Source: Chitinophaga sp. E66 (GTDB lineage Bacteria > Bacteroidota > Bacteroidia > Chitinophagales > Chitinophagaceae). Taken from it: a stretch of 64,000 bases of DNA. The stretch covers positions 2,604,001 through 2,668,000 of the forward strand of contig CP079103.1 of NCBI GenBank assembly GCA_019285755.1, in the 5' to 3' direction. The notes below the pieces were generated by a model. The model did not search any database. It saw only the letters and a list, made by a program, of their open reading frames with translations, and was not told where the DNA came from. How positions within the stretch are numbered: position 1 is the stretch's first letter; each line of letters starts with the position of its first letter. Both the position numbers and the translations under genes were made by a program. Shown in pieces: positions 31,069 to 43,971 of this stretch.

Positions 31069-33450
31069 ATGGTCAGGAATTACATCAAGATAGCTTTCCG
31101 CAACCTATGGAAGCACAAATCCTTTTCGGCGATCAACATCGCTGGACTGGCCGCGGGCCTCACTGCCTGCTTCTTCATTCTTTCCTACGTCCGCTTCGAG
31201 CTGAGCTATGATAACTTTCATAGCAAAGGCGACAGGATCGTCCGCCTGCGGGATGATGTCATTACCCCAACTGAAACTATCGAGAACGGAATTTCCCCTT
31301 ACCCGGTAGGCCCTGCCATCGCGGAAGAATTTCCAGAGGTGGAATCATTCGTCCGTGTAGCGCGGCAGGAACTGATCTTTGTGAATGGCGATAAGAAGTT
31401 CAAGGAAAAGGATATCGTCCTGGCGGATTCCACCTTCTTCCGGATTTTTGATTTCCCCTGGTTGAAGGGCTGCCGCAACATGCGCTGGCCGCGCCTAACA
31501 GCATTGTGCTCTCGGAAGAGACCGCCCGCCGTTATTTCGGGAGGCATCCGCACTGGGGAAGTCCATACAGGTCCCACTGGAAGACAAGACCCTTTCCTTA
31601 CGGTAACCGGCATCATGGCGCCCATGCCGGAAAACTCCCAGATCCATGCAGACGCCGTCATATCCTTGTCGACATTAAGGGAAGCCTATGAAGGCTCCTT
31701 GTCCAACTGGACGAACCACGCGCCCTATACATATCTATTACTGAAACCCGAAACGGATTATAAAACCCTCCAGGCCAGGTTCCCGCTTTCCTTGAAAGGC
31801 GCATCGGCAAGATGATGGACGATTACAAAATGCACTATACGTACCATCTTACCCCATAAAAGATGTATACTTCAGCTGGGCGCCTTACATCTACGCGGGC
31901 GTCACCGGCAGCATTGTCAACGTCCGCATCTTCACGGTAGTGGCGGTGATGATCCTGCTGATCGCCTGCTTCAATTTCGTCAATCTTTCCACCGCCCGTG
32001 CTGCAGAACGGGCGCGGGAAGTTGGAGTGAGGAAAGTAGTAGGCGCGGGGCAGCGCCAGCTCGTGGTTCAATACCTGGGGAATCGGTATTGCTATGCTTG
32101 TTCGCTTTCATGGTCTCGGTGGCGCTCTGCCTGTTGCTGGCGCCTCTTTTCAACGATCTGGCGGGCAAGCCCGTTTTCGGGCAGTCCTTTACCGGCAATG
32201 CGGATTTTGGATACCTGTTCATCGGCGCAATCGGCACTGGCCTGCTGGCCGGTACGTATCCGGCCTGGGTGCTGTCATCCTTTAAACCCATCAGGGTACT
32301 GAAGGGAAAGATAGTGACGGGGAAAGGCGGGGTATCCATGCGCAGGGGCCTCGTGGTGGCGCAATTCACCATCTCGCTGTCGCTGATCATCGCCACCATC
32401 ATCGTTTACAAGCAAATGCGGTTTATGCAGCAGCAGGATCTCGGCTTCCGGCCGGATCAGACGCTGGTGCTCAATACCGGGACCACCCCGGCGGCGGAAT
32501 CCTTCCGGCAGGCGGTAACCGGGATGCCCGGCGTGCAATCGGCCAGCCGCTCTTCCAGCGTACCGGGACGAGATCATGCCAGTGCTTATTCGCAACTGGA
32601 AAACGTGCAGGAGATTTCCAGCAATCCAACCTGGATCTATACTTCGTGGACTTCAACTTCATACCGCAATATGGGCTGCAGCTGGTAGCCGGCCGCGGAT
32701 TTTCAACCAGTTTCAGCACAGACTCCACCAAGGCCATGCTCATCAATGAATCCACAGTTAAAATGCTGGGCTACCCCTCCGCAGAAGCGGCGTTGGGTAA
32801 AAATTCAAGCAATGGGGCCGGGAAGGACAGATCATCGGCGTGTTGAAGGATTTCCATTACCATTCCCTTCAAAGCGCCATAAAGCCCCTTACGATGCGAA
32901 TAGAACCCTCTTCCGGGAGCTATTATCCGTAAAAGTGAAAGCCGACGCCATGCCGGCCACGATTGCCACACTGGAGAAAAGCTGGAATGAGCGGTTGACC
33001 AATACGCCGTTCAACTACCAGATCTTCGACGACAGCTTTAACCAGCAATACCGCCAAGACGAGCGATTCGGTTCCCTGTTCTTTTACTTTTCCCTTCTGG
33101 CCATCTTCATTTCCTGCCTGGGACTACTGGGCCTGGTGGCTTACAGCACCATCCGCCGCGCACGGGAAATCGGGATCCGCAAGGTGCTGGGCGCCTCCGC
33201 TACCAGCGTGATGATGTTGTTATCGCGCGAGTTCGTAGTGCTCATCGGGATATCAGCGGTCATCGCCATTCCTGTTGTCTGGTACGGCATGCAACAATGG
33301 CTGAACGGCTATGCATACCGGACGGGCATCTCCTGGTGGGTATTTGCCCTGGCAGGGGTGTTCACGATGCTGGTGGCGCTCGCAACGGTAAGCTTCCATT
33401 CGCTGAAGGCGGCGTTTACCAACCCGGTTAAATCGCTGCAATCGGAATAA
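31069..33450 (+). CDS. FtsX/MacB-type ABC transporter permease (heavily frame-broken)
   Basis: The start (NYIKIAFRNLWKHKSFSAIN, then IAGLAAGLTACFFI) is the hallmark of the large Bacteroidota MacB-like permeases. A periplasmic MacB_PCD domain follows (YDNFHSKGDRIVRLRDDV). The first FtsX core is VVAVMILLIACFNFVNLSTA then RAAERAREVGVRKVVGA. The second is FISCLGLLGLVAYSTIRRAR then EIGIRKVLGAS, near the C-terminus. Reading the whole requires about eight single-base repairs between 31470 and 32910. Length ~795 residues. No ATPase gene is adjacent. Many such orphan permeases exist in Chitinophagaceae; substrates are unknown. Confidence 0.85.
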
Positions 33451-33560
33451 CACTATTACCGCCCCGTTTTACATCACACAGTACAATTCCGACAGCTGAC
33501 CCGGGACATATCCATTCATTTTCATGCGTTTGATTTTATTGCACCATTAAAATCAATTCG

Positions 33561-34489
33561 ATGAAAATATCAGCTCGCTATGCATCCATCAGCGGTACTT
33601 CACTGGATGACTGTTTTATCATTGCCGAACGTTTTCCTGAGCAATATGGCCCGGGGCGGGACGGAAGCGAATATTGTGTGCTTGCCGCGGAGCCTGAAAA
33701 ACCTTCCCGGCCCAGGATGGGATCTACCTGCAAATTTTCAGGCGTGTGGTCATCGGGAGACGGCCAGGGTTGGGCGATCTCGGATGATGGTGAAATCGCC
33801 CGTCCCGGCGTTGATGAAGATCCGTATGAAGTAGACAGCGTGCCCATCGGCATCTGGGGCCTGAACGAAAACTGCGTGTTCGTATGGGGCGGCAGCTGGG
33901 AAGAGCCAAACCAGGTGTTCTTTTTCGACGGTAATGAATGGCAGCAGATAGAAGCGCCCGACTTTCCGGTGCGCACCATTCATGGATGCGCGCCAGATTG
34001 CATTTACGCAGCCGGCCGGGACAGTGGGATTGCTAAATGGGACGGAGAGTCCTGGGAGTATTTTGACGTACCCGTCGACGAAGTGTTCACTTCCATCTTC
34101 GTTGTATCGAAAAAGAACAATATGCAGTCGGATTGTATAATTACGTTTTGCAGGGTAACGGAAAGAAATGGAAGGAGATCGCCCGTGGACCGGTTACCAA
34201 CCCTATGATGCAGCAACCGCTGACAGCCGTAGCTAAATGGAAGGACCAGCTATGGATCGGGGCCAGTACTTACGGCCTGATGCGCAAAGCGGAAAAAACA
34301 GACAAACTGGAAGTCGTTCAACCTTATGTTAGGCCCAACGCCATCGATGCAAGAGGTAACTTACTGGTAAGCTGTGAAGACCGCATCCTTGAAACAGCGG
34401 ATGGCAAGACCTTCACTACCGTTGAAATCAAAAAGTACACAGATCTCCGCAAAGGAAAGAAATTAGGCGATTTTAGCGCTCACAAATAA
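33561..34489 (+). CDS. Beta-propeller-like protein of unknown function (frame-broken)
   Basis: About 309 residues without signal peptide. Repeating units each hold a G.W....D....W or IWG..E.CVF.WGG.W pattern (GVWSSGDGQGWAISDDGE, GIWGLNENCVFVWGGSW, GCAPDCIYAAGRDSGIAKWD, and LTAVAKWKDQLWIGASTYGL). This suggests five or six beta-propeller blades. One frame loss near 34115 (FVVSKEQYAV...) joins the halves. No catalytic motif is visible; similar proteins are often annotated only as hypothetical. Confidence 0.55.
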
Positions 34490-34510
34490 ATACGCACTGA
34501 TAATCAATCT

Positions 34511-34545
34511 AAAAGGGCTGTCTCTCTGGGAGACGGCCCTTTTTA
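34511..34545 (+). terminator. Rho-independent terminator
   Basis: AAAAGGGC-TG-TCTC pairs with GAGAC-GGCCCTTTT (allowing one bulge) around TCTGG, ending in TTTTT. It lies 22 bp after the propeller gene. Confidence 0.78.
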
Positions 34546-34632
34546 ATGCCCGGCTTCAAACCCCGGCGCAACGCCCGCTAACCCTAGTCTGGCCGCTATA
34601 TGATCACCTGGTTAAAATCATCTGCCCTGGTA

Positions 34633-34718
34633 TATGTCTTGCCTATATCTTGCCTATATCCTGCCTATGTCTTGCCTATATCCTGCCCTTAAAAGAGGCA
34701 AGACATAGGCAGGATATA
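34633..34718. repeat. Five 11-bp tandem units plus a 22-bp inverted copy
   Basis: Units of 11 bp run back to back at 34633, 34644, 34655, 34666 and 34677. They alternate between TATGTCTTGCC, TATATCTTGCC and TATATCCTGCC, differing only at the fourth and seventh bases. After a 9-bp spacer, 34697-34718 is the exact reverse complement of the two-unit segment 34655-34676. The RNA or single strand could form a 22-bp hairpin with several registers. The rest of the gene-free stretch 34546-34886 shows no coding potential. A second locus with the same design lies at 50432-50526. Confidence 0.85.
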
Positions 34719-34886
34719 CCCCGACATACCCGCAACAAATGCATGACAAACAGCAGACATCCTGCCGGTAAGTGGCAGTTTTAAGGCACCCAGGAAAGGG
34801 TTTAGACTATGATTACCAGGCGAAAACGACAGTACAGGACAGTTTCCAGCGTGCCCTGCTGTATATTGGAAAAAACTAGCTGCCCG

Positions 34887-37105
34887 ATGATCCGTATCAT
34901 CCTCATTTCCACGTTGTTGTACGTTACAACCGCTTCTGCCCAGCGTAGGGCGCCCTCTGGACTAATGACCGATTTACTGGCTGATCCCGGCTTACGGGTG
35001 GAGCATGGTTACCCCGTTCCGCCGGGGTACGCATATACCGGCGGTTCACCTTTGCAGGAGGTACGGGTGGGTTCAGAGCGACCGGCTTTCAGTTGGGTGA
35101 TCGCTGTAGGTAGGATGCAAACTGCATACGAGATCCGGGTGCAGACGGCAGGGGGAAGGAGACCTGGAACTCAGGGAAGGTGGCCTCCGGCCAGTCGGTA
35201 GCGGTGAATTATGCAGGCGATACCTTGCCAGGCGACAGCGCCTACACCTGGCAGGTCCGGTATTGGGACGATAACGGAACGGAAAGCTCTTTTTCCGCCC
35301 CGCAGCGCTTCCGTATGACGAAAGCGCCATTGGACTATGCAACGGCCAGGTACCCGCTGTTAAAGACCGATCAGCTGCCTGTTTCGCTTGCCCGGAAGGG
35401 AGACACCTGGCTGGCGGACTTTGGGAAGGATGCTTTCGGTCAACTGGCCCTGACCCTCACCAGCGGGAGCGGTGCCGATACGGTGACCATTAGTTTAGGC
35501 GAAGCGCTCCGGGCCGATGGTTCCATTGAACCCCGGCCAGGCGGAACCATCCGGTTCCAGGAGTACCGCCTGCCCTTGCAGGCGGGCACGCATACCTATC
35601 GGATCCGGATCAGGCCGGATGCCCGCAATACCGGGGCGCAAGCGATAAAAATGCCGGATTACATCGGGGAAGTATTGCCGTTTCGCTATTGTGAGATCGC
35701 CGGGTACGGGAACCACTGGTGAAAGGTCAATTAGTAAGATCCATGGTGCATTATCCTTTCAACGACATGGCCGCGCATTTTAGCTCTTCAGACACCACGC
35801 TCAACGCCGTATGGGAATTATGCAAATACAGCATGAAGGCGACCTCCTTTGCCGGCGTGTATGTAGACGGCGACCGGGAACGCATTCCGTACGAGGCAGA
35901 CGCATACATCAATCAGCTGGGGCATTACGCGACAGACCGCGAGTTTACCCTCGCACGCCATTCTCATGAATACCTGCTGCATCACGCCACCTGGCCAACG
36001 GAATGGATCCTGCAGTCGGTTCTCATGGCCTGGCACGACTATCTCTACTCCGGTGATCTGCGGTCCGCCGAAAAGCATTACGCAGACATCTCCGCCAAAC
36101 TCCTCATTCCATTGGAAGATGCCAACGGCCTCATCAGCACGCGTACCCGTAAACAGGAACCCTCTTTGCTGCAATCCATTCACTTCACCGGCGGCAATCT
36201 CCGCGATATCGTAGACTGGCCGCATACCGGCATCCTCGGCCTCGGAAAGGCCGAAGGCGGGGAAACGGACGGATTTGTATTCAACAATTACAACGCGGTG
36301 GTGAATGCCTGGTATTACCATGCTTTACGGTCGATGGCAAAAATGGCCGCAGCCATGGGGAAACGGGAAGACGCCTCGGCCCTGGAAGCCCCGCGCACAG
36401 CGGGTACGCAGCAGTTATCGGAAAACATTCTTCGATCCCAAAGAAAGATCTTCCGCGACGGCGACAGCACCCAACATGCATCGCTCCATGCCAATATGTT
36501 CGCGATGGCATTCGGGCTGGCGGCGGATGCGGATAAGCCGTCCATCTCTGCGTTCATCCGTTCCCGCGGCATGGCGTGCAGCGTATACGGCAGCCAGTTT
36601 CTAATGGAGGCGGTGTATGATGGCGGTGATGAAACGTATGGTCTGTCATTGCTGGCATCGCAGGCAGAGCGCAGCTGGTATAATATGATCCGGGCGGGCA
36701 GTACGATCACCATGGAGGCCTGGGATAACAAATACAAACCTAACCAGGACTGGAACCATGCGGGGCGCCGTTCCGGCGAATATCATTCAAGGAAGCTGAT
36801 GGGCATCGAGCCGTTGCAACCAGGCTTCTCCACTTTCCGGGTGAAGCCCATGCCGGGGAATTGTCGCAGGCTTCGCTCCAATTGCCAACCGTGCGCGGCA
36901 ACATCCTGCTTTCCTACCAACAGGAAGAAAACCGATTCGCGATGCAGCTGGAAGTGCCCGGCAATGCCACGGCAATGTTCTACATCCTCAGCGCTTCTCT
37001 GTAAAAAACAAACAGGTAAGCATCAACGGCAAACCCATGCAACAGCAACGCGACGGGGCTTTTCTTCTGCCCAGCGGGAAGTATTCGATTGAAATAACCA
37101 GGTAA
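34887..37105 (+). CDS. Alpha-L-rhamnosidase, GH78-like (frame-broken)
   Basis: Signal peptide from ATG 34887 (IRIILISTLLYVTTASAQ), then a fibronectin-like N-domain (SAYTWQVRYWDDNGTESSFS) and a beta-sandwich. The six-hairpin catalytic domain holds SFAGVYVDGDRERIPYEADA, TEWILQSVLMAWHDYLYSG and TITMEAWDNKYKPNQDWNHA followed, after repair near 36770-36790, by WGAVPANIIPRKLMG. Acidic residues in DGDRERIPYEAD are at the position of the GH78 catalytic acid. It releases rhamnose from glycans in the periplasm or outside. At least five one-base breaks; ~740 residues. No susCD or rhamnose genes are adjacent. Confidence 0.85.
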
Positions 37106-37174
37106 GGCTATGCATGAAAAAGGCGGCAACCGGGAGGTATGATCCCTGTTGCCGCCGGAGTGCTTTGGGGCTGG

Positions 37175-37557
37175 TTACACTGCTACCTGCGGTACCCTGC
37201 GGGTGGCTGGACGGAAGTACCAGGACACGACCGTCAGGATGAGCGCAATGAGCGAGGGAGTATCTGGCCGAAGGGATCACCCGAGATCGTATGGGAGATC
37301 ACGGCGCCCGACATGGCGAAGAAGAATCCGGCGTACGCCCATTCTTTTACGACAGGGAATCCGGGAACCAGCAGCGCGATAACGCCCAGTATTTTCCATA
37401 CGCCCAGGATGGACACGAAATAAGCCGGGTAGCCGAGATGAATGATACCGCCAACGGCGTCCTTCATTTGCAGCAGTTGGAAAATGCCGCCGGAGAGCAT
37501 GCCCAGCGCAAGCCAGATCGTAGCGATCCAATAGATGATTTTACTTCCTTTTTTCAT
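37175..37557 (-). CDS. DoxX-like membrane protein
   Basis: About 128 residues with four membrane helices (YWIATIWLALGMLSGGIFQL, YPAYFVSILGVWKILGVIAL, WAYAGFFFAMSGAVISHTIS and, after a one-base loss near 37260, LIALILTVVSWYFRPATRR). The GVWKILGVIALLVPGFP segment is typical of the DoxX-like family found beside ArsR regulators. It is the last gene of the minus-strand operon starting at 39005. Function unproven. Confidence 0.82.
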
Positions 37558-37610
37558 AGTGTGTGCGTGTTTTATCAGGTTAAGTGGTAGGTGATTCCTT
37601 TTTGTAGATG

Positions 37611-38202
37611 CTAATCGTCGAGCCCTTTGCCTTTAAGGATCTGGGGATGTATTTCTCTACACGCGATTCCCGTGTCTTGGCTTGTTTCGCGGAGCCGAAG
37701 TACAGGAGGTATCCACGTTGACGGCCGGGCGTCAGGGATTCGAAGGCATTGCGGAGGGCAGCGTTTTTATCGAGCTTCGACTGAAACTCTTCCGGTACGG
37801 CAAAATCCTCGCTTTTCTTATACGCAGGGCGTAATCCTGGCTTTCTACGGTGATGGCTTCGAGAATATAATTGCGGAGTACCGTTTTCAGTTTATTGATT
37901 TGTTTGACGTCGGTGAACCGGATCTGCCGGCTGACCTGCACATTCTCCGTCTGCTGCACCAGCAGGCCGTTCGGATCGCTGAGCAGGGACCCTTTGAAGA
38001 ACAACAGCGCGCAATAGTCCTTAAACCCATGCATCAGCACTACGTTGGTATTATCGAACATGTAGGTGGGAACGCCCCATTTGAGAGCTTCCGAAAGCTG
38101 GCAATCGAGCAGGATATTGCGCAATGCTTCGAACTCCTCCTGCCATTTGTCGGCCCGGCCGATGAAAGCATCCACTTTGGGATTGGTTACGACATGTGCC
38201 AT
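37611..38202 (-). CDS. YdeI/OmpD-associated family protein (DUF1801 + OmdA)
   Basis: The N-terminal DUF1801 domain is KVDAFIGRADKWQEEFEALR then LKWGVPTYMFDNTNVVLMHG and FFKGSLLSDP. The C-terminal OmdA region, after a break near 37815, reads VPEEFQSKLDKNAALRNAFE then SLTPGRQRGYLLYFGSAKQA and ends QILKGKGLDD (a second break near 37637). About 198 residues. The family is cytoplasmic and of uncertain role (linked in enterobacteria to cationic peptide resistance). It lies 6 bp after the SRPBCC gene, same operon. Confidence 0.85.
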
Positions 38203-38208
38203 GGGATG

Positions 38209-38676
38209 TTATTTTAGTTTGTTAACGACGTCCTGCAATTTGTTATGCGCCATGTTGATACCCTGCGCGAAAGGCAGTTTCAGCATCTGGTCGCGGTCTG
38301 CGGCTGATTTATACACGATCTTCATCACAAGCCTGCTGCTGTCATCATTAATAGCTTCAAATTCCGGGAACTCCAGCTGTACGGGGAAGGGAGTGTTTTC
38401 CATCTGGAAGGTCCGGGTAATGCGTTGCTGCGGGATGAACTCGTGATATACGCCGTTCATGCGTACCTGCACATTTCCTTTGGGATCGCTGGTCTCGAAC
38501 TGCCAGCCGCCGTGCGGGCGGTTCTCCAGTTTCAATACGCGGGTATTCATCCATTGCTCAATGATTTCGGGCTCTTCGTATGCTTTAAAGAGTAATTCCA
38601 GGGGCAGTTCAAATTCGCGGGTGATGATCAGTTCCTGCGTGCCTTCTTCAGCGGTGAGTTTGGTTTTTCGTTCCAT
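38209..38676 (-). CDS. SRPBCC (AHSA1-like) domain protein
   Basis: Intact 155-residue protein of the START/Bet v1-like fold: ELIITREFELPLELLFKAYE, then EPEIIEQWM, GGWQFETSDPKGNVQVRMNG, and a C-terminal helix (AQGINMAHNKLQDVVNKLK). Such proteins bind hydrophobic ligands in a deep cavity. In Bacteroidota they are regularly encoded next to an ArsR repressor, as here with 6 bp spacing. It is probably the ligand-binding output of the ArsR operon. Confidence 0.88.
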   Translation of the reverse strand: MERKTKLTAEEGTQELIITREFELPLELLFKAYEEPEIIEQWMNTRVLKLENRPHGGWQFETSDPKGNVQVRMNGVYHEFIPQQRITRTFQMENTPFPVQLEFPEFEAINDDSSRLVMKIVYKSAADRDQMLKLPFAQGINMAHNKLQDVVNKLK

Positions 38677-38682
38677 AAGATA

Positions 38683-39005
38683 CTATTTTTTAGGTGTATA
38701 ATTTTTCATGATCGCTTCCAGCTTGTTGAACCGGTCGTCCCACATCTGGCGGAATGGCTCGATGAAGTCGGCGATCTCTTTCATTTTTTAGGGTTGAGGT
38801 GATAGATCACTTCACGGCCGTTCTGCTGCGGTTCCAGCAGTTCGCATTCCGTCAGGATGGCGAGGTGCTTGGAGACCGTGGGCCTTGCCGTATCGAAATT
38901 GGCGGCGATGGCGCCGGCGGTCATGGACTGTGAGGCTACCAGCAGTAGAATGGCCCTTCTCGTCGGGTCCGCGATAGCCTGGAAAACGTCTCGTCTCAGA
39001 TTCAT
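38683..39005 (-). CDS. ArsR-family transcriptional repressor (frame-broken)
   Basis: Winged helix: [50 protein letters not shown] (recognition helix) and [13 protein letters not shown] (wing). A stop appears after 74 codons only because the run at 38784-38789 has six bases; with seven the protein continues [20 protein letters not shown] and ends at 38683 (about 107 residues, the normal length). No metal-binding Cys motif is visible, so it belongs to the non-metal branch usually paired with SRPBCC proteins. It probably represses its own operon through the repeats just upstream. Confidence 0.85.
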
Positions 39006-39007
39006 TG

Positions 39008-39077
39008 TGTAGCTATTTGACTACAAATATACATGTAGCTATTTAGCTACGCAAATTTATTTTGCTATTTGGCTACA
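39008..39077. promoter_or_regulatory. Three-copy palindromic operator upstream of the ArsR gene
   Basis: Three imperfect palindromes follow one another: TGTAGCTATTTGACTACA (39008-39025), TGTAGCTATTTAGCTACG (39034-39051) and TGCTATTTGGCTACA (39063-39077). Each has the form TAGC-TATTT-(A/G)GCTA. They repeat about every 26 bp, 3 bp before the ArsR start codon. This fits autorepression and could also affect katG, whose start is 138 bp to the right. Confidence 0.7.
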
Positions 39078-39193
39078 TATTTTTAAGCAAATAGATTAAA
39101 CTTATTCAATAATAGAATCAATCAATTATATTTATAACTCAAAGCCACTACTTTTACTCCCGAACTACAACCTCCGGAAATTGTTTCTATTAA

Positions 39194-41490
<2,297 letters not shown>

Positions 41491-41512
41491 CGCAAACAAA
41501 CCACTTATAACG

Positions 41513-41540
41513 AAAACAGCCTCCGGAGACGGGGGCTGTT
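41513..41540 (+). terminator. Terminator after katG
   Basis: AAACAGCCTCC pairs (with G-G slippage) with GGGGGCTGTTT around GGAGAC, followed by TTTTATTT. It lies 23 bp after the katG stop. Confidence 0.78.
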
Positions 41541-41637
41541 TTTATTTGGGACCTGCATTAATACCATTTTAACTAAAACCGCGACTATCTTGCCGCACGC
41601 TTTTGTTTTAGGGTGAGGCTGACTATTTTATGCGGGC

Positions 41638-42766
41638 ATGGAAACCAAACAACTGCTACAATCTCGTCAGCACTTCGAAGCGCTGGACGGTCTGCGCGGG
41701 CTGGCAGCCCTTTCGATCGTCATATTCCACCTCTATGAATTCATAACGCCGGATTATACGAAGAGCCCGATCGGCCACGGATACCTCGCGGTCGATTTCT
41801 TTTTCTGCCTGTCGGGCTTCGTGATCGGCTATGCCTACGATGAGCGTGCGCAGCAGCTGGGCCTGATGACGTTCTTCCGCAACCGCCTCATCCGCCTGCA
41901 CCCAATGGTGATCTGGGGCAGCGTGATCGGTCTCATAGGTTATATCTTTGACCCTTTCAACGGTGCGGCTGATGTCGCAAATGCGGGCTGGGGATCCGTC
42001 TTCATGGCATTCATCGCCTCCCTGCTCATGCTGCCTTTCCCTGGTTGCCGGGCAGGGCTTCGGGGCTATTTCCTATAACACTCCGGCATGGTCGCTGCTC
42101 ATGGAGTATGTCATCAACATATTCTATGCGCTGGTGTTGTTACGCCTGCCGAGGAAATGGCTGCTCGTAATGCTCGGTGCTTCAGCAATCTGGATCGCCG
42201 CCGTGGCGCGGCACCGGGGATGGATCATCACCGGCTGGGACGCGCCTACTTTCTGGGACGGCTTTGCAAGGGTATCTTTCTCCTTCCTCGCAGGGCTCAC
42301 CGTATATCGTTTCAACCTCATCATCAAAACGAAACTCAGCTTCATCATCCCTGCGCTCTTGCTCATAGGGACCTTCATCGTCCCGCACTTCACCAACGAC
42401 TGGCTCATGGAAATGGCGCTGGTAATGATCGTATTCCCCTTGCTGCTCGCCATCGGCGCAGGAACGGTCGTAACAGGCTGGCTGCATTCCTTCTGCGTAT
42501 TCACCGGCCGCTTATCTTACCCGCTTTACATGACGCATATCTGGATGGTGTGGCTGTTCGGCAACTACCTCACCGCCCGCAAACCCGAGCCGCTGGAAAT
42601 GTACCTCGTTGCCGCTGGCGTATTTGTTGCGAGTGTCCTGATGGGCTGGGTCGCGTTGCGTTTCTATGATGAACCGGTAAGGAACTGGCTCATGCGGAGG
42701 AACAGGGAACGGCTGGAGAAGAAGGAGAGGAGAATTGTTGAGAAAGAGGCAGTCACATTATCGTAA
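41638..42766 (+). CDS. Acyltransferase 3 family membrane protein (OafA/YrhL-like, frame-broken)
   Basis: About ten membrane helices. N-terminal signature HFEALDGLRGLAALSIVIFH (with the catalytic-type His) then AVDFFFCLSGFVIGYAYDER, and FFRNRLIRLHPM, all characteristic of acyltransferase 3. After a break near 42045 it continues GFGAISYNTPAWSLLMEYVI (the WSL motif). It O-acylates surface or membrane glycans or small molecules. Repaired length is about 376 residues with a highly charged C-terminal tail (NRERLEKKERRIVEKEA). Confidence 0.88.
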
Positions 42767-42786
42767 ATAAAAAAATATTCCAATCA

Positions 42787-42821
42787 AAAAGCCGCGCCCG
42801 TATATAATTGGCGCGGCTTTT
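42787..42821. terminator. Bidirectional terminator
   Basis: AAAAGCCGCGCC (42787-42798) pairs with GGCGCGGCTTTT (42810-42821). It separates the acyltransferase gene from the opposite-strand dgo operon. Confidence 0.87.
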
Positions 42822-42843
42822 CTGTGTAATTCTATGGCGGATG

Positions 42844-42978
42844 CTACTCCGTTTCTCCACCTTCATTTTCCACGAACCATCCGTTATACAGAAGCTGCGC
42901 TTCAGCATCCAGTTTGGTTTTGTCTTTGAGGATCGACTCCTCTACTTCCAATAATTGGCTGGGCTCGAATTTCAGCAT
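42844..42978 (-). CDS. Possible 44-residue protein downstream of the dgo operon
   Basis: Minus-strand frame MLKFEPSQLLEVEESILKDK and so on to NGWFVENEGGETE, with a stop at 42844. It is acidic, likely helical, and has no signal peptide. The frame stays open upstream to about 43075 without another ATG, so it could be the end of a longer broken gene. I recognise no family; the only support is an open frame with plausible composition. Confidence 0.25.
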   Translation of the reverse strand: MLKFEPSQLLEVEESILKDKTKLDAEAQLLYNGWFVENEGGETE

Positions 42979-43055
42979 GGCGCAAAGGCAAGTAAGGCGG
43001 CCGACGAGACAATGGAACGGAGGTTGTATTTGAAGGTCAGGCTGTTGCAGTTCCG

Positions 43056-43971
43056 CTACCGTTTCAGCAACAGCCGTTGCCCCGGATCAGGGCTTCGTCC
43101 GCATCGATAATGGTCATTACCGGTATATGCAGCAGCTCACAAGCCAAAGCATACAATGCCCGGTGCGCCGGCCCTGTTACGAGGTGCACCCCGGCGCAAT
43201 CAACCAAACCGGCCAATTCTGACCCGATGAGGACGCCGCTCAGGTAGAAATGATTCTGTTCGGGCGCCTGCTGATACAGCAGCTGGTTCGTCCGCACCAT
43301 GAATAACTCATGCAGGAGGTCCCCGCTTATGCCAGCCTGCAGCCCTCGTGCAAAGGCATCTTTGTTTTCTTCAAGCTTACCTACACCGCAGACGCTGGCC
43401 GCGAGCACGCTTTGCTTTGACAGCAGATCAAATATCTCCCCGGTCATATAAGTCTTCAATCCCGTCACCTGACCGCCTTTCACCACGATATGCTTGGGAT
43501 GCGTTCCCGGAAGAAGAAGCCATTGCTCCACAGCTGACCTTTCAATCATTCCATTACATCCAACTATCTTCGTTTCCTCGCCACGCATTACATCATCATT
43601 GCTACAGACGCCGGATATAATGCCGAACCGTCCGACGCGGTGCACCGCCAGCCCGGCGCCATCCAAGCCAACCGGCAGCCTTGCGTACGGTAATTCCAGC
43701 ATCCCTATACTGGAAGACGCCATGCCTGAGAGCATCACCGGCACGTCATTCAACGCCAGCCCAGCTTTCACTGCCAGCGCATCTATCCGGTGGTTCAATA
43801 TATCACCGAAGAATGCCTCGCGCAGTTGCCCCGAAGTCGTCCATTGGCGATGCGTCTCCGCTATCCCGGCGCCCGCGGTGTCTTCCGCGATGATATCCAG
43901 CGTAAGTAAATTAACCAGCCTCAGCCTGAAGGAACTCGTCCCCAGTCGGCGCTCAGGAAATAATTATGCAT
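43056..43971 (-). CDS. dgoK: 2-dehydro-3-deoxygalactonokinase (frame-broken)
   Basis: Phosphorylates 2-dehydro-3-deoxygalactonate with ATP. The start ATG 43971 overlaps the end of the transporter gene. The N-terminal phosphate motif FLSADWGTSSFRLRLVN appears once the CCCC run at 43940-43943 is read with five C. Later come VMLSGMASSSIGMLELPYA, EQWLLLPGTHPKHIVVKGGQ and FYLSGVLIGSELAGL. A second break at 43080-43083 hides the natural end (IRGQRLLLKR, stop 43056). About 305 residues, the family length. It is the last gene of the galactonate operon. Confidence 0.9.

Noticed and set aside
34633..34718. CRISPR array
   Set aside because: Units are only 11 bp, contiguous and without spacers, and no cas gene is in the window.
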